Below, in pieces: positions 24,935-32,245 of a stretch of DNA of 43,669 bases. Both the position numbers and the translations under genes were made by a program. The number at the start of each line of letters is the position of its first letter. Position 1 is the first letter of the stretch. The notes beneath the pieces were generated by a model. That model did not search any database, was not told the DNA's origin, and saw nothing but the letters and a program-made list of their open reading frames with translations. This DNA comes from Oscillospiraceae bacterium (lineage in GTDB: Bacteria; Bacillota; Clostridia; Oscillospirales; Acutalibacteraceae), in contig SVPJ01000019.1 of assembly GCA_015065885.1 (NCBI GenBank), positions 1-43,669 on the forward strand, read 5' to 3'.

Positions 24935-24963
24935 TTGACATTTGGGGTAAAACCTACTATAAT
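24935..24963 (+). promoter_or_regulatory. Promoter of tRNA-Arg
   Basis: Perfect TTGACA (24935-24940) and TATAAT (24958-24963) with a 17-base spacer, 30 bases before the tRNA. Confidence 0.9.
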
Positions 24964-24992
24964 CGTCTATGCTGTCCAAACGGACGACAAAT

Positions 24993-25069
24993 GTGCCTGT
25001 AGCTCAGCTGGATAGAGTGTTTGACTACGAATCAAAAGGTCAGGGGTTCGAATCCCTTCAGGCACGCCA
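24993..25069 (+). tRNA. tRNA-Arg (ACG)
   Basis: The acceptor stem GTGCCTG pairs with CAGGCAC (25059-25065); the discriminator G and CCA (25067-25069) are encoded. The anticodon loop CTACGAA gives the anticodon ACG, which after deamination to inosine reads CGU, CGC and CGA. D loop AGCTGGATA and T loop TTCGAAT are standard. A strong promoter precedes it and a terminator follows directly. Copies of its 3' end recur in the next 300 bases. Confidence 0.98.
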
Positions 25070-25109
25070 AACAGAAAAAGACCACCCAACAGGGTGGTCT
25101 TTTTCTGTT
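25070..25109 (+). terminator. Terminator after tRNA-Arg
   Basis: A 17-bp stem (ACAGAAAAAGACCACCC paired with GGGTGGTCTTTTTCTGT, loop AACA) with a T run, immediately after the CCA end. Confidence 0.9.
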
Positions 25110-25117
25110 CTTGGCTC

Positions 25118-25354
25118 TGAAGGGATTCGAAACAAGCTCCGAAACTGCGCGTCCTGCGGACGCAAAGTTTCGGGAGCAACAGTCCGGGGGACTGTTGCGT
25201 CAAGCGCGAGGAGAATCCCTTCAGGCACGCCGCAAAACGCAGCGCGTTTTGCAAGAGGAATAGTACAAACTACGGATATTTCCAAAAGGCAAAGCCTTGG
25301 GAGCAACAGTCCGGGGGACTGTTGCGTCAAGCGAGAGGAGAATCCCTTCAGGCA
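25118..25354. repeat. Repeats with tRNA-Arg 3'-end fragments and stable hairpins
   Basis: A 56-bp unit occurs at 25172-25227 and 25299-25354 with one mismatch. Each holds a perfect hairpin GCAACAGTCC/GGACTGTTGC and ends in GAATCCCTTCAGGCA. That end is identical to the tRNA-Arg 3' end; in the first unit the match runs 19 bases (25213-25231 versus 25050-25068). An inverted T-arm copy lies at 25118-25131. Between units are further dyads, for example GCAAAACGC/GCGTTTTGC at 25232-25252. No protein in this 480-base gap looks real. Confidence 0.8.
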
Positions 25355-25407
25355 ATCGGGAAGGCGCGGCACTTGCGGGTGGCTTCACGTGATTGCCCGT
25401 AATAACC

Positions 25408-25475
25408 GTAGAACGGACGCGCAATGCGCGCCCCTACCGTTCACCGTAGCGGTGCGGTCGGTCGTACAACGGACG
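25408..25475. repeat. Solo end of the GTAGGGGCGC repeat family
   Basis: ACGGACGCGCAATGCGCGCC followed by CCTAC matches the right terminus of the mnmE-proximal element (3915-3938). It is followed, as in copy 2 there, by GCGGTCGGTCGTACAACGG. The interior and left end are missing, so this is a remnant or a minimal copy. It ends a few bases upstream of the cytidine deaminase promoter and may have contributed flanking sequence. Confidence 0.55.
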
Positions 25476-25477
25476 GG

Positions 25478-25506
25478 TTGCACCGTCACAAAATGTGTGC
25501 TATAAT
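25478..25506 (+). promoter_or_regulatory. Promoter of the cytidine deaminase gene
   Basis: TTGCAC at 25478-25483 and perfect TATAAT at 25501-25506 with a 17-base spacer, 44 bases before the start codon. Confidence 0.8.
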
Positions 25507-25550
25507 CAAACCGACACGTCCCCCTCGTGGGTGAAACAAAGGAGACCATC

Positions 25551-25946
25551 ATGGATAAGATTTGGACAACGATGTACGAAGCCGCGAAAGCGGTGCTGAA
25601 CGAGCGGCGTATTTCCGACTACGTCACCTGCGGCGAGGTCGCGGCGGCGGTGTTATCCAAAGGCGGCAACATCTACACGGGCGTGTGTATCGACACCTGC
25701 TCGACGCTTGGCATCTGCGCCGAACGCAACGCCATCTTCAACATGATAACCAATGGAGAGCAAGAAATCGACAAGGTGCTGTGTATACTTCCCGACGGCT
25801 CGAACGGTGCGCCGTGCGGTGCCTGCCGCGAGTTGATGGTCCAACTGATGGCGGGACATTATCACGCTATCGAAATTATGATGGATTACACGACGGGGCG
25901 CACCGTGACCCTCGGTGAACTGACCCCCGAATGGTGGATAAAATAA
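25551..25946 (+). CDS. Cytidine deaminase family protein
   Basis: A 131-residue zinc enzyme of the cytidine deaminase superfamily, converting cytidine or deoxycytidine to uridine forms in nucleotide salvage. The zinc and catalytic motif CAERNAIF supplies one Cys and the proton-shuttling Glu; PCGACRE supplies the other two Cys ligands. With three cysteines it is of the tetrameric small type. The sequence is somewhat divergent in the N-terminal region (YEAAKAVLNERRISDYVTCG) and could be a blasticidin-S-deaminase-like relative. Start is ATG 25551 after AAAGGAGACC. It has its own promoter and a terminator and is convergent with the following gene. Confidence 0.88.
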   Translation: MDKIWTTMYEAAKAVLNERRISDYVTCGEVAAAVLSKGGNIYTGVCIDTCSTLGICAERNAIFNMITNGEQEIDKVLCILPDGSNGAPCGACRELMVQLMAGHYHAIEIMMDYTTGRTVTLGELTPEWWIK

Positions 25947-25980
25947 GGAGACGATCCGGCGATCGTCTCCTTACTGTTTT
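25945..25980. terminator. Shared bidirectional terminator
   Basis: A 12-bp stem AAGGAGACGATC/GATCGTCTCCTT with a CGGC loop. It lies between the convergent stops of the deaminase gene and the beta-helix gene. Confidence 0.8.
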
Positions 25981-28483
25981 ACTCACCAAACCGTTCGGTG
26001 GATTTCATCATGTTTTTCGCACCGATGATCGCACGGCTGCCGCAGAAGCCGCCGTTAAGGAGCGAAATATCCTCCGCCGTGAGGTTGGGGCTGTATTGGA
26101 GCATTCCGCAAACGGTGAGTTTCCCTTCGCCCGTGACGCGCGAGAGCACCGCTGTTTTCATGTGGGTATCCTTGTGCGGGATGCCGCACGCCACGTTCAG
26201 GTTGGTGACGGCGAGGGTACCGCCTTCCACCAAAAACACCGCCCGCGGCAACTGGCGCGGCGAGAAATTTACCATCTCCGCCACGCCGCGGAAGGTCGGG
26301 CGCAGACGCACGTCGTACACCTCGTCGATGGTGATGTCGGTATACGACGTATACACGAACGCGGTGGATTGCGTGTTGACCAGTTGGATCCGTTCGCCGC
26401 CGCGGATATCCACCGCCGTGCTTACGTAATCGCCACCGAAGCCGATGACGGTGGCGGTGGTAGCGTCGCCGTCAAATACGAGTGAGCAACCGCCGAGATA
26501 GGTGAAGCAACCGAATACCATCTCGTTCTGCACATTGCGGAACACGAAGATCTCGCTTGCCCCTTGCACCTGTCCGAAGAAGCGCTTGCGCGCCGCGGTG
26601 TTTTCTTCCCCTTTCAGCAACAAAGCGTCCGGCCACGCGTGCCCGCGCACCAGCGGTTGGTAGTTCAGTTGCACGTCCCGCACGATGCCGTCGGCACTGT
26701 TTTGGGCAACGATACCGCATTGCAAAAACGTGCCCCCTACCCCATCGACGTAGTGACGGTCACAACCGTCCAGCAAAACGCCGTTATAGGCATTTAAGAA
26801 CGAGACGTTTTGTACGTACACGTCGGCGGCGTTTTCGGCATACACCGCAAAGTCGTGCGGTAACGGCCGTTCATGCGTGCGAAGATGCGCCGCCGTTTGC
26901 AACGGGTGGCAGACGATAAGCGCGCACACGCCGCTCTTCTCGCCCATCACGATCCCGCGGGCGGTGTGGGCGACGTCCAGCACCGTCGCCGTGTTATACG
27001 CCATTTGGCACACGTCTGCCGCGCCGCGCAGTTGCACCCCGTGCGGGATATACACCGTGCTTTCCAAACGGTAGTGCCCCGCGGGCAGATATAACGTGCC
27101 GCCCGTTTGCCCCACTTTCTCCAAGCAGGCGTTCAGCGCGGGGGCAACGTCTCGCGCGCCGCTGTTATCGATTTCCACGCCGAGTGCGGCGGGGGTGTAG
27201 ACGGCGTTTACGGCGGGCGAGCGGGTCTGCACCTGTGCCGCTGCCGCTTGTTTTTCGGTGGCACGGAAGGTCACGATATCGGCGGGCACGGGGTCGAAGC
27301 AGACGGTCGCATCATCCGCCGTGCGCACGTTGGTTTTTGCAAGTCCTGCGTTCCCCACTGCCACAAGGGACGCACCGCCCGAAAGGGTAACGGCACGCGC
27401 AGGCAAGCGGTTGTTCATCATCAGCAACATGCCGTCGGTCGCGGTGATATCCCCACGGGTGACGGTGCAGTCGATCAGTGACGTTTTGGAGTTGTGTTCG
27501 ATCACCAGCGGGCGGTCGGCATCGATCACCGTGTCCTGAAACAGCACGGCGGAGAAGGCGGCGTCGGCAGGGATAAGCACACCGCACTCGCAGTTTTCAA
27601 TCCGCCAGTTGGTGAGTGCCTGCCCGTTGCCGTGGGTGAAGCGGGAGAGAATGCCGACGCGACAACCCTTCACCGTGACGTTGTATCCTTGCCCGTAGCA
27701 ATTACCCGCGTCAAATACCACACCCGTGTGGAAGCCCTCCACCGTGGAATCGGTGTAATACGACCAGTCGGTACGCTTGAACACCACGCCCGTTGCGTGG
27801 TCGAGCATATAGGCACGCAGAGCGGCTTCCTCCTCGGTAAACCGCCCCGAAAACAGCCAGTAATCGGGAGAAAAATGGGTGCGTTCCAGCCGCATAATGT
27901 CGCTCACCCGCTCGTCGTAGATGCCTATCGACAACGCGGTGCCGTAGATATCGTACATCGAGGGCGAATCGCCGAGCAACTGCTCCATACCCACCCACGC
28001 GTTCAAAAGGGTGATCTCTTTCGCGGTCGCCCAGTGGGCGGTACGCACCGCGGCAGGATATGGGATGGGGTTTTCCACCGTCTGCGCGGGATACCAAAAA
28101 GTAACCCCCCGCACACAACTGCTGTGACTGAGCGAAATAAACGGGGTGTTAAACGCCTCGGAGAGCGCGGGACCGCGCCAGCACAGCACCGTGCCGCCAA
28201 TGGGACTCTTTCCATCGGGACGCGCCCAATCACCGAGCAACGTGACCCCGATCGGCACGGTAATGGGGGTGCGGCAATCGTAGTCACCCGACGGAATATA
28301 CAGCGAACCGCCGCCCGCCGCCTGCAGACGGTCGAGCAATGCTTGTATCACGGGGGCACAATCCTCTTCCCCGCCATGCAAAAAATCCGTGAGAACATAC
28401 CCCGCCACCAACGGTTCGGGACGGGCAAAACGCGGGTCGTGTGGGGTGACCGCCTGCCAATAAGGTTCTTTGGTGATCTCCAT
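25979..28483 (-). CDS. Two-domain right-handed beta-helix protein (pectate lyase superfamily, GH55-like layout)
   Basis: An 834-residue protein built from two pectate-lyase-superfamily (Pectate_lyase_3 type) units. Each starts with the same pattern: first APVIQALLDRLQAAGGGSLY, then IPSGDYDC and PIGVTLLGD (about 42-85); second APALNACLEKVGQTGGTLYL, PAGHYRL and IPHGVQLRGA (about 452-500). Between and after them are repeated strand-turn units with many Asn, Asp and Gly. Tandem helices of this kind occur in GH55 glucanases and phage-type depolymerases. There is no signal peptide or membrane segment, so a cytoplasmic or cryptically exported role is possible. It is divergent from a GH2 gene. Enzymatic activity is inferred from the fold only. 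Confidence 0.8.
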   Translation of the reverse strand: MEITKEPYWQAVTPHDPRFARPEPLVAGYVLTDFLHGGEEDCAPVIQALLDRLQAAGGGSLYIPSGDYDCRTPITVPIGVTLLGDWARPDGKSPIGGTVLCWRGPALSEAFNTPFISLSHSSCVRGVTFWYPAQTVENPIPYPAAVRTAHWATAKEITLLNAWVGMEQLLGDSPSMYDIYGTALSIGIYDERVSDIMRLERTHFSPDYWLFSGRFTEEEAALRAYMLDHATGVVFKRTDWSYYTDSTVEGFHTGVVFDAGNCYGQGYNVTVKGCRVGILSRFTHGNGQALTNWRIENCECGVLIPADAAFSAVLFQDTVIDADRPLVIEHNSKTSLIDCTVTRGDITATDGMLLMMNNRLPARAVTLSGGASLVAVGNAGLAKTNVRTADDATVCFDPVPADIVTFRATEKQAAAAQVQTRSPAVNAVYTPAALGVEIDNSGARDVAPALNACLEKVGQTGGTLYLPAGHYRLESTVYIPHGVQLRGAADVCQMAYNTATVLDVAHTARGIVMGEKSGVCALIVCHPLQTAAHLRTHERPLPHDFAVYAENAADVYVQNVSFLNAYNGVLLDGCDRHYVDGVGGTFLQCGIVAQNSADGIVRDVQLNYQPLVRGHAWPDALLLKGEENTAARKRFFGQVQGASEIFVFRNVQNEMVFGCFTYLGGCSLVFDGDATTATVIGFGGDYVSTAVDIRGGERIQLVNTQSTAFVYTSYTDITIDEVYDVRLRPTFRGVAEMVNFSPRQLPRAVFLVEGGTLAVTNLNVACGIPHKDTHMKTAVLSRVTGEGKLTVCGMLQYSPNLTAEDISLLNGGFCGSRAIIGAKNMMKSTERFGE

Positions 28484-28591
28484 AACGATACCTCCCCTTG
28501 CAGTATGGTTTCAGCATAGCACGCACGGCAGAGAAATGCAATGAAAAAAGGAAAAAACGTCTTTTTTACACCTTTTTACTGGTTTCTTCTA

Positions 28592-28620
28592 TCGACAAGG
28601 CGTTTCGGACTTGTTACAAT
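28592..28620 (+). promoter_or_regulatory. Promoter of the GH2 gene
   Basis: TCGACA at 28592-28597 and TACAAT at 28615-28620 with a 17-base spacer, 31 bases before the start codon. Confidence 0.7.
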
Positions 28621-28650
28621 GAGAAAAATGACAGTTGGAGGGAAGAAACT

Positions 28651-30402
28651 ATGAGCATACCCCGTCCGGAATATCCCCGTCCGCAATTTGTGCGGGACAG
28701 TTTTATTAACCTGAACGGCGAATGGCAGTTTGGCATGGATGCCGATTTGGACGGTATCCCCGCCCCGCAGGACCCCGCGGTGACGCTTCCCCGCACCATC
28801 ACGGTGCCGTTTTGCCCCGAATCGGTGCTTTCGGGCATCGGGCATACCGATTTCATCCAAAACGTGTGGTATCGCCGCACCTTCACCCGTCCCGCGACCG
28901 ACGGGCGGGTACTGCTCCATTTCGGCGCGGTGGACTATCTCGCCACCGTATACATGAACGGGCAGAAGGCGGGCACCCATCGCGGCGGGTATACCCCTTT
29001 TACCTTGGATATTACCGGTCTTTTACGTGACGGTGAAAACGATCTTGCGGTACACGCCTTTGACGACACGTTGGACGGCTTGCAGGCGAGCGGCAAACAA
29101 TCGGTGTGGCCGCAGTCCCGCGGTTGCCATTACACCCGCACCACGGGTATCTGGCAGACGGTGTGGATGGAGTGTGTGCCGTCGGTGTATTTAAAACGGG
29201 TCAAGACCCAAACCGATTACCACAGCGGCACGGTGACGTTTGAATCCCTCATTGAGGGCGGTGACCCCGCGGGAAAAACGCTGCGCACTACCGTGTACGC
29301 CGACGGTGCGGCCGTGGTTTCGCATACGCAGGAGGCGGCAAGGAACAATGCGTTTGCCGTCACCGTCCCGAACGTGCGGTTGTGGGATGTGAACGATCCG
29401 TATCTGTACGACGTCGTGTACGAATTGTCGGACGAGGACGGTAACGTGGTCGACCGCGTGACCTCCTACGTCGGCGTGCGCGGCGTGGAAGTGAAGAATA
29501 ACGCAATGTATTTGAACGGGCGGGCGGTGTTCCAACGTCTGGTGCTGGATCAGGGCTTTTATCCCGACGGTATCTACACCGCCCCCACCGACGACGCGTT
29601 GCGGCAGGACATCGTGCTTTCGCAGGAACTGGGCTTCAACGGCGCGCGCTTGCATCAAAAAGTGTTCGAAGAACGGTATCTTTACCATGCAGACAAGTTG
29701 GGCTACCTCGTGTGGGATGAGTACGGCAACTGGGGGGTAGATTACGGCAATCCCTTGGCGATCCATCCCTACTTGCAGGAATGGCTGGAAGTGGTGGAGC
29801 GGGACTACAACCACCCCGCACTGATCGGTTGGTGTCCGTTCAATGAAGCGGAGATGGCGGGCGGCAAGCCCGTCACGTATCCCGACTTATTGCGGACGGT
29901 GTACCTTGCCACCAAAGCGGTGGACGCGACCCGACCCGCCATTGACGTGAGCGGCTATTACCACGTCCACCCGACCGACGTGTATGACGTGCACGATTAC
30001 GATCAAAACCCCGAAACCTTCCGTGCCCGTTACGCGGATCTCGCTATCGGCAGTGAGGTGATGGACCCGTACCACGGCCATTCACAGGAATACCGCGGCG
30101 GCGCATTCTTTGTGAGCGAATACGGCGGTGCGCGCTACAGCTCAGCGGAGGCGGACGTGGCGTGGGGTTACGGCGAAGCGCCCGCCGACGAAGTGGCGTT
30201 TATGGATCGCTACGTCGGTCTGACCGAGGCACTGTTGCAAAACCCCAAGGTGTGCGCGCTGTGCTACACCCAGATTTACGATGTCGAGCAGGAGCAAAAC
30301 GGCTTGTATACCTACGCGCGTGAGCGTAAGTTCACCGATGCCGGCTATGCCCGTATCCGTGCCTGCAATACGCAGGTCGCGGCAATCGAAAAGGAAAAAT
30401 AA
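28651..30402 (+). CDS. Glycoside hydrolase family 2 enzyme
   Basis: A 583-residue retaining glycosidase. Domains in order: N-terminal jelly-roll sugar-binding domain (about 15-180, with FINLNGEWQF and NVWYRRTF), an Ig-like domain (about 185-285), and a TIM barrel (about 286-575). The acid/base candidate is Glu399 in GWCPFNEAEM, and the nucleophile candidate is Glu490 in FFVSEYGGA, both matching the GH2 pattern. GH2 includes beta-galactosidases, beta-glucuronidases and mannosidases; the substrate cannot be decided here. It lacks the extra C-terminal domains of LacZ. Start is ATG 28651 after GGAGGGAAG; the longer frame includes promoter DNA. No signal peptide. Confidence 0.92.
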   Translation: MSIPRPEYPRPQFVRDSFINLNGEWQFGMDADLDGIPAPQDPAVTLPRTITVPFCPESVLSGIGHTDFIQNVWYRRTFTRPATDGRVLLHFGAVDYLATVYMNGQKAGTHRGGYTPFTLDITGLLRDGENDLAVHAFDDTLDGLQASGKQSVWPQSRGCHYTRTTGIWQTVWMECVPSVYLKRVKTQTDYHSGTVTFESLIEGGDPAGKTLRTTVYADGAAVVSHTQEAARNNAFAVTVPNVRLWDVNDPYLYDVVYELSDEDGNVVDRVTSYVGVRGVEVKNNAMYLNGRAVFQRLVLDQGFYPDGIYTAPTDDALRQDIVLSQELGFNGARLHQKVFEERYLYHADKLGYLVWDEYGNWGVDYGNPLAIHPYLQEWLEVVERDYNHPALIGWCPFNEAEMAGGKPVTYPDLLRTVYLATKAVDATRPAIDVSGYYHVHPTDVYDVHDYDQNPETFRARYADLAIGSEVMDPYHGHSQEYRGGAFFVSEYGGARYSSAEADVAWGYGEAPADEVAFMDRYVGLTEALLQNPKVCALCYTQIYDVEQEQNGLYTYARERKFTDAGYARIRACNTQVAAIEKEK

Positions 30403-30404
30403 AA

Positions 30405-30438
30405 AGACAGCCACTCACCGTACGGTGGGTGGCTGTCT
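30405..30438. terminator. Bidirectional terminator between GH2 and maf genes
   Basis: The stem AGACAGCCACTCACCG/CGGTGGGTGGCTGTCT has one imperfect pair and a two-base loop, with A and T runs outside both sides. It serves the two convergent genes. Confidence 0.8.
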
Positions 30439-30439
30439 A

Positions 30440-31000
30440 TTAAAATTCGTTCAAAAACCGTTTCAGCTTCGCACCCGAAAGTCCCATCACGGTGTAAAAA
30501 TCGCCGTGCAGGGCTTCAATATAGACCATACCTTTCCCTTGGATACCGTATGCCCCCGCTTTATCCATCGGCTCACCGGTGGCGATATAGGCGGCGATAT
30601 CCTCCTCGCTCATCGGATAAAAGGTGACGTCGGCGGTATCGTGAAAGCCCGCGCATTTTTGGGGAGAGCAGACCCACACGGCGGTGACCACTTGGTGGGT
30701 GTTTCCGGAAAGTTTACGCAACATCGCCGCGGCGTCGGCTTCGTCGGCGGGTTTGCCGAGCGGCTCGCGACCCAACCAGACGGTGGTGTCCGCCCCGATG
30801 ACGATACGGTCGGGGTGGTCGTTCGCCACCGCTTCGGCTTTGGCGCGCGCCACCCGCAACACCGCTTCCTGCGGGGAAAGCGACGCGTCGGGCGGCGGCT
30901 CCACCCCGTCGGGTGCGGGCAAAATCTCCACGGGAATGTCCGCCAGCGCACAAATCTCCCGTCGGCGCGGCGAGGCGGATGCTAAAATATACGGTGTCAC
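30440..31000 (-). CDS. maf: Maf-family nucleoside triphosphate pyrophosphatase
   Basis: A 186-residue house-cleaning enzyme that hydrolyses non-canonical or excess nucleoside triphosphates to monophosphates, and is linked to septum control in Bacillus. Diagnostic motifs are the N-terminal LASASPRRREIC, the VIGADTTVWLG block with the catalytic acid, and TFYPMSEEDIAAYIATGEPMDK. The ending GLSGAKLKRFL is typical. The start is GTG at 30998-31000; no ATG alternative fits the family N terminus. The promoter is at 31024-31052 and shares a palindrome with the divergent hydrolase promoter. Confidence 0.95.
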   Translation of the reverse strand: MTPYILASASPRRREICALADIPVEILPAPDGVEPPPDASLSPQEAVLRVARAKAEAVANDHPDRIVIGADTTVWLGREPLGKPADEADAAAMLRKLSGNTHQVVTAVWVCSPQKCAGFHDTADVTFYPMSEEDIAAYIATGEPMDKAGAYGIQGKGMVYIEALHGDFYTVMGLSGAKLKRFLNEF

Positions 31001-31023
31001 GAAATCACGCCCTTTCGGTGTTT

Positions 31024-31052
31024 ATAGTAGCGGTTTTTGCGGCGTTTGTCAA
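31024..31052 (-). promoter_or_regulatory. Promoter of maf
   Basis: On the minus strand, TTGACA (31047-31052) and TACTAT (31024-31029), 17 bases apart. The -35 forms one half of the 22-bp palindrome at 31042-31063. Confidence 0.7.
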
Positions 31053-31063
31053 TTGACAAACGC
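31042..31063. promoter_or_regulatory. 22-bp perfect palindrome covering two divergent -35 elements (candidate operator)
   Basis: Each 11-base arm reads GCGTTTGTCAA, and the two arms meet in the middle without a spacer. It contains TTGACA on both strands, back to back. A repressor bound here would silence both maf and the alpha/beta hydrolase gene; the sequence shows the symmetry directly, the repressor is inferred. Confidence 0.7.
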
Positions 31064-31081
31064 ATTTTTTCACTTTATAAT
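31053..31081 (+). promoter_or_regulatory. Promoter of the alpha/beta hydrolase gene
   Basis: Consensus TTGACA (31053-31058) and TATAAT (31076-31081) with a 17-base spacer, 22 bases before the start codon. Its -35 is half of the palindrome. Confidence 0.85.
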
Positions 31082-31103
31082 GAAGAAAACGGAGGTGTTT
31101 TGT

Positions 31104-31934
31104 ATGGTAACGATTCCGAAGGACAATGCGGAGCAACGCTTGATTTACAAAACGGTGGGCGAGCGGGAGATTGAACTGCTGTTTTACCCGCCGCACAAGG
31201 CGGTGTACGAGCGTGCGCCCCTTTTGATTCTGATTCCCGGCGGCGGCTGGTCGATGAGTGTGGCGGAGAGTATGTACGGCATGGCGCGTCCGCTTGCCGA
31301 AACGTTGCGGGAAAACGGCTTTGCTGCGGCGGCGCTGAGCTACCGCAACCACCGCGACGACGGGGTGATGATGCCCGCCATTGCGGACGATGTTTTCGAT
31401 GCGGCGTCCTATCTCGCACAGTACGCCGCCACGCTCGGCATCGACCCGCACCGTCTCTTTACCTGCGGGCATTCGGCGGGTGGCCACTTGTCCTTGATGC
31501 TGGCGTATGCGCCGTGCGATTTCGGCGCACAGCGTGTGTATAACGCCCCCTTTACGGTGTGCGGCAGCGTGCCGATCTCGCCGCCCGTCAGCATGGGTGC
31601 GACCCCGCAGGAGCTGGAACGCTACCGCTTCAGCAGAGGGCTGGGGCATCTGTTTGTCGGCTGTGAGGGAGAATTGGCGCACTACAGCCCCTTGTGGTGG
31701 GCGCAGAACGGACACGGTGTCCCCACCATGACGGCGGCGGGCGACCGCGACTCGCTGGTGTCCGCCGTCAACAGCGAGGATCTGTGCGAAGCGCTGCAGG
31801 TGCACGGCATCCGCGGCGAGGTGTTGATCTCCCACGGTGGCGGGCATTGCCTGGAGCCGATCGAATGCGAGGCGGTCAGCCTCTCGCTGGCCGAGGTGCT
31901 CGCGCAAATGGCCGACTTTGTGTTGACGCTGTAA
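31104..31934 (+). CDS. Alpha/beta hydrolase (BD-FAE/acetyl-esterase type)
   Basis: A 276-residue esterase-like enzyme. The oxyanion-hole motif appears as LILIPGGGWSM near residue 46 (an HGGG variant without His), the nucleophile elbow is CGHSAGGH with Ser124, an Asp candidate lies in TMTAAGDRDSLV, and the base is the His in SHGGGHCLE. This is the layout of small cytoplasmic acyl- and feruloyl-esterases of the hormone-sensitive-lipase-like group. Start is ATG 31104 after GGAGGTG. It has a consensus promoter under a palindromic site. With glycosidases upstream, removal of acyl groups from imported sugars is a reasonable guess. Confidence 0.88.
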   Translation: MVTIPKDNAEQRLIYKTVGEREIELLFYPPHKAVYERAPLLILIPGGGWSMSVAESMYGMARPLAETLRENGFAAAALSYRNHRDDGVMMPAIADDVFDAASYLAQYAATLGIDPHRLFTCGHSAGGHLSLMLAYAPCDFGAQRVYNAPFTVCGSVPISPPVSMGATPQELERYRFSRGLGHLFVGCEGELAHYSPLWWAQNGHGVPTMTAAGDRDSLVSAVNSEDLCEALQVHGIRGEVLISHGGGHCLEPIECEAVSLSLAEVLAQMADFVLTL

Positions 31935-31939
31935 AAACA

Positions 31940-31970
31940 AAAAAGGAACGGGTGCTTCCCGTTCCTTTTT
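31940..31970. terminator. Bidirectional terminator
   Basis: A 13-bp stem AAAAAGGAACGGG/CCCGTTCCTTTTT with a TGCTT loop between two convergent genes. Confidence 0.9.
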
Positions 31971-31973
31971 CAT

Positions 31974-32234
31974 TTAAAAGAATTTTTTGTTGATAAACAG
32001 TGCGAGCCCGATGCAGAGGATCTGCAAGGCGTTCACCTGCATGCGAAAGCTGAAGGACAACGTAATGATGGACAGATCCAGCGTGATGGTGTCCAGTCCC
32101 ACCGATTCGCCCCACGTCAGCCATTTCAGCCATTCTACGTTCGCGGTGAGGTGCGCGACCAGCGCCGACACCACCAGTGCCGCGAGCAACAAAAAGATCA
32201 GGATCAGTACGTTTACGGTACCTTTGGTTTTCAT
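31974..32234 (-). CDS. DUF4321-type small membrane protein
   Basis: An 86-residue protein with an N-terminal membrane segment (VNVLILIFLLLAALVVSALV), a short loop with NVEWLKWLTWGESVGLD, a region of alternating strands (LDLSIITLSFSFRMQVN), and a second hydrophobic end (LQILCIGLALFINKKFF). This matches the DUF4321 family found in Clostridia, usually encoded near cell-division or Maf/Rod genes; its function is not known. Start is ATG 32232-32234 with AGGAG upstream. It lies 11 bases after the U32 gene in the same direction. Confidence 0.75.
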   Translation of the reverse strand: MKTKGTVNVLILIFLLLAALVVSALVAHLTANVEWLKWLTWGESVGLDTITLDLSIITLSFSFRMQVNALQILCIGLALFINKKFF

Positions 32235-32245
32235 ACTACATTCTC

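Noticed and set aside
25118-25354. CRISPR-like array
   Set aside because: Only two repeat units with long hairpins and no regular spacers; no cas genes. The repeats contain tRNA pieces instead.
24969-25505. Plus-strand frame covering tRNA-Arg and its repeats
   Set aside because: It reads through the tRNA, its terminator and palindromic repeats, so it cannot be a normal protein gene.
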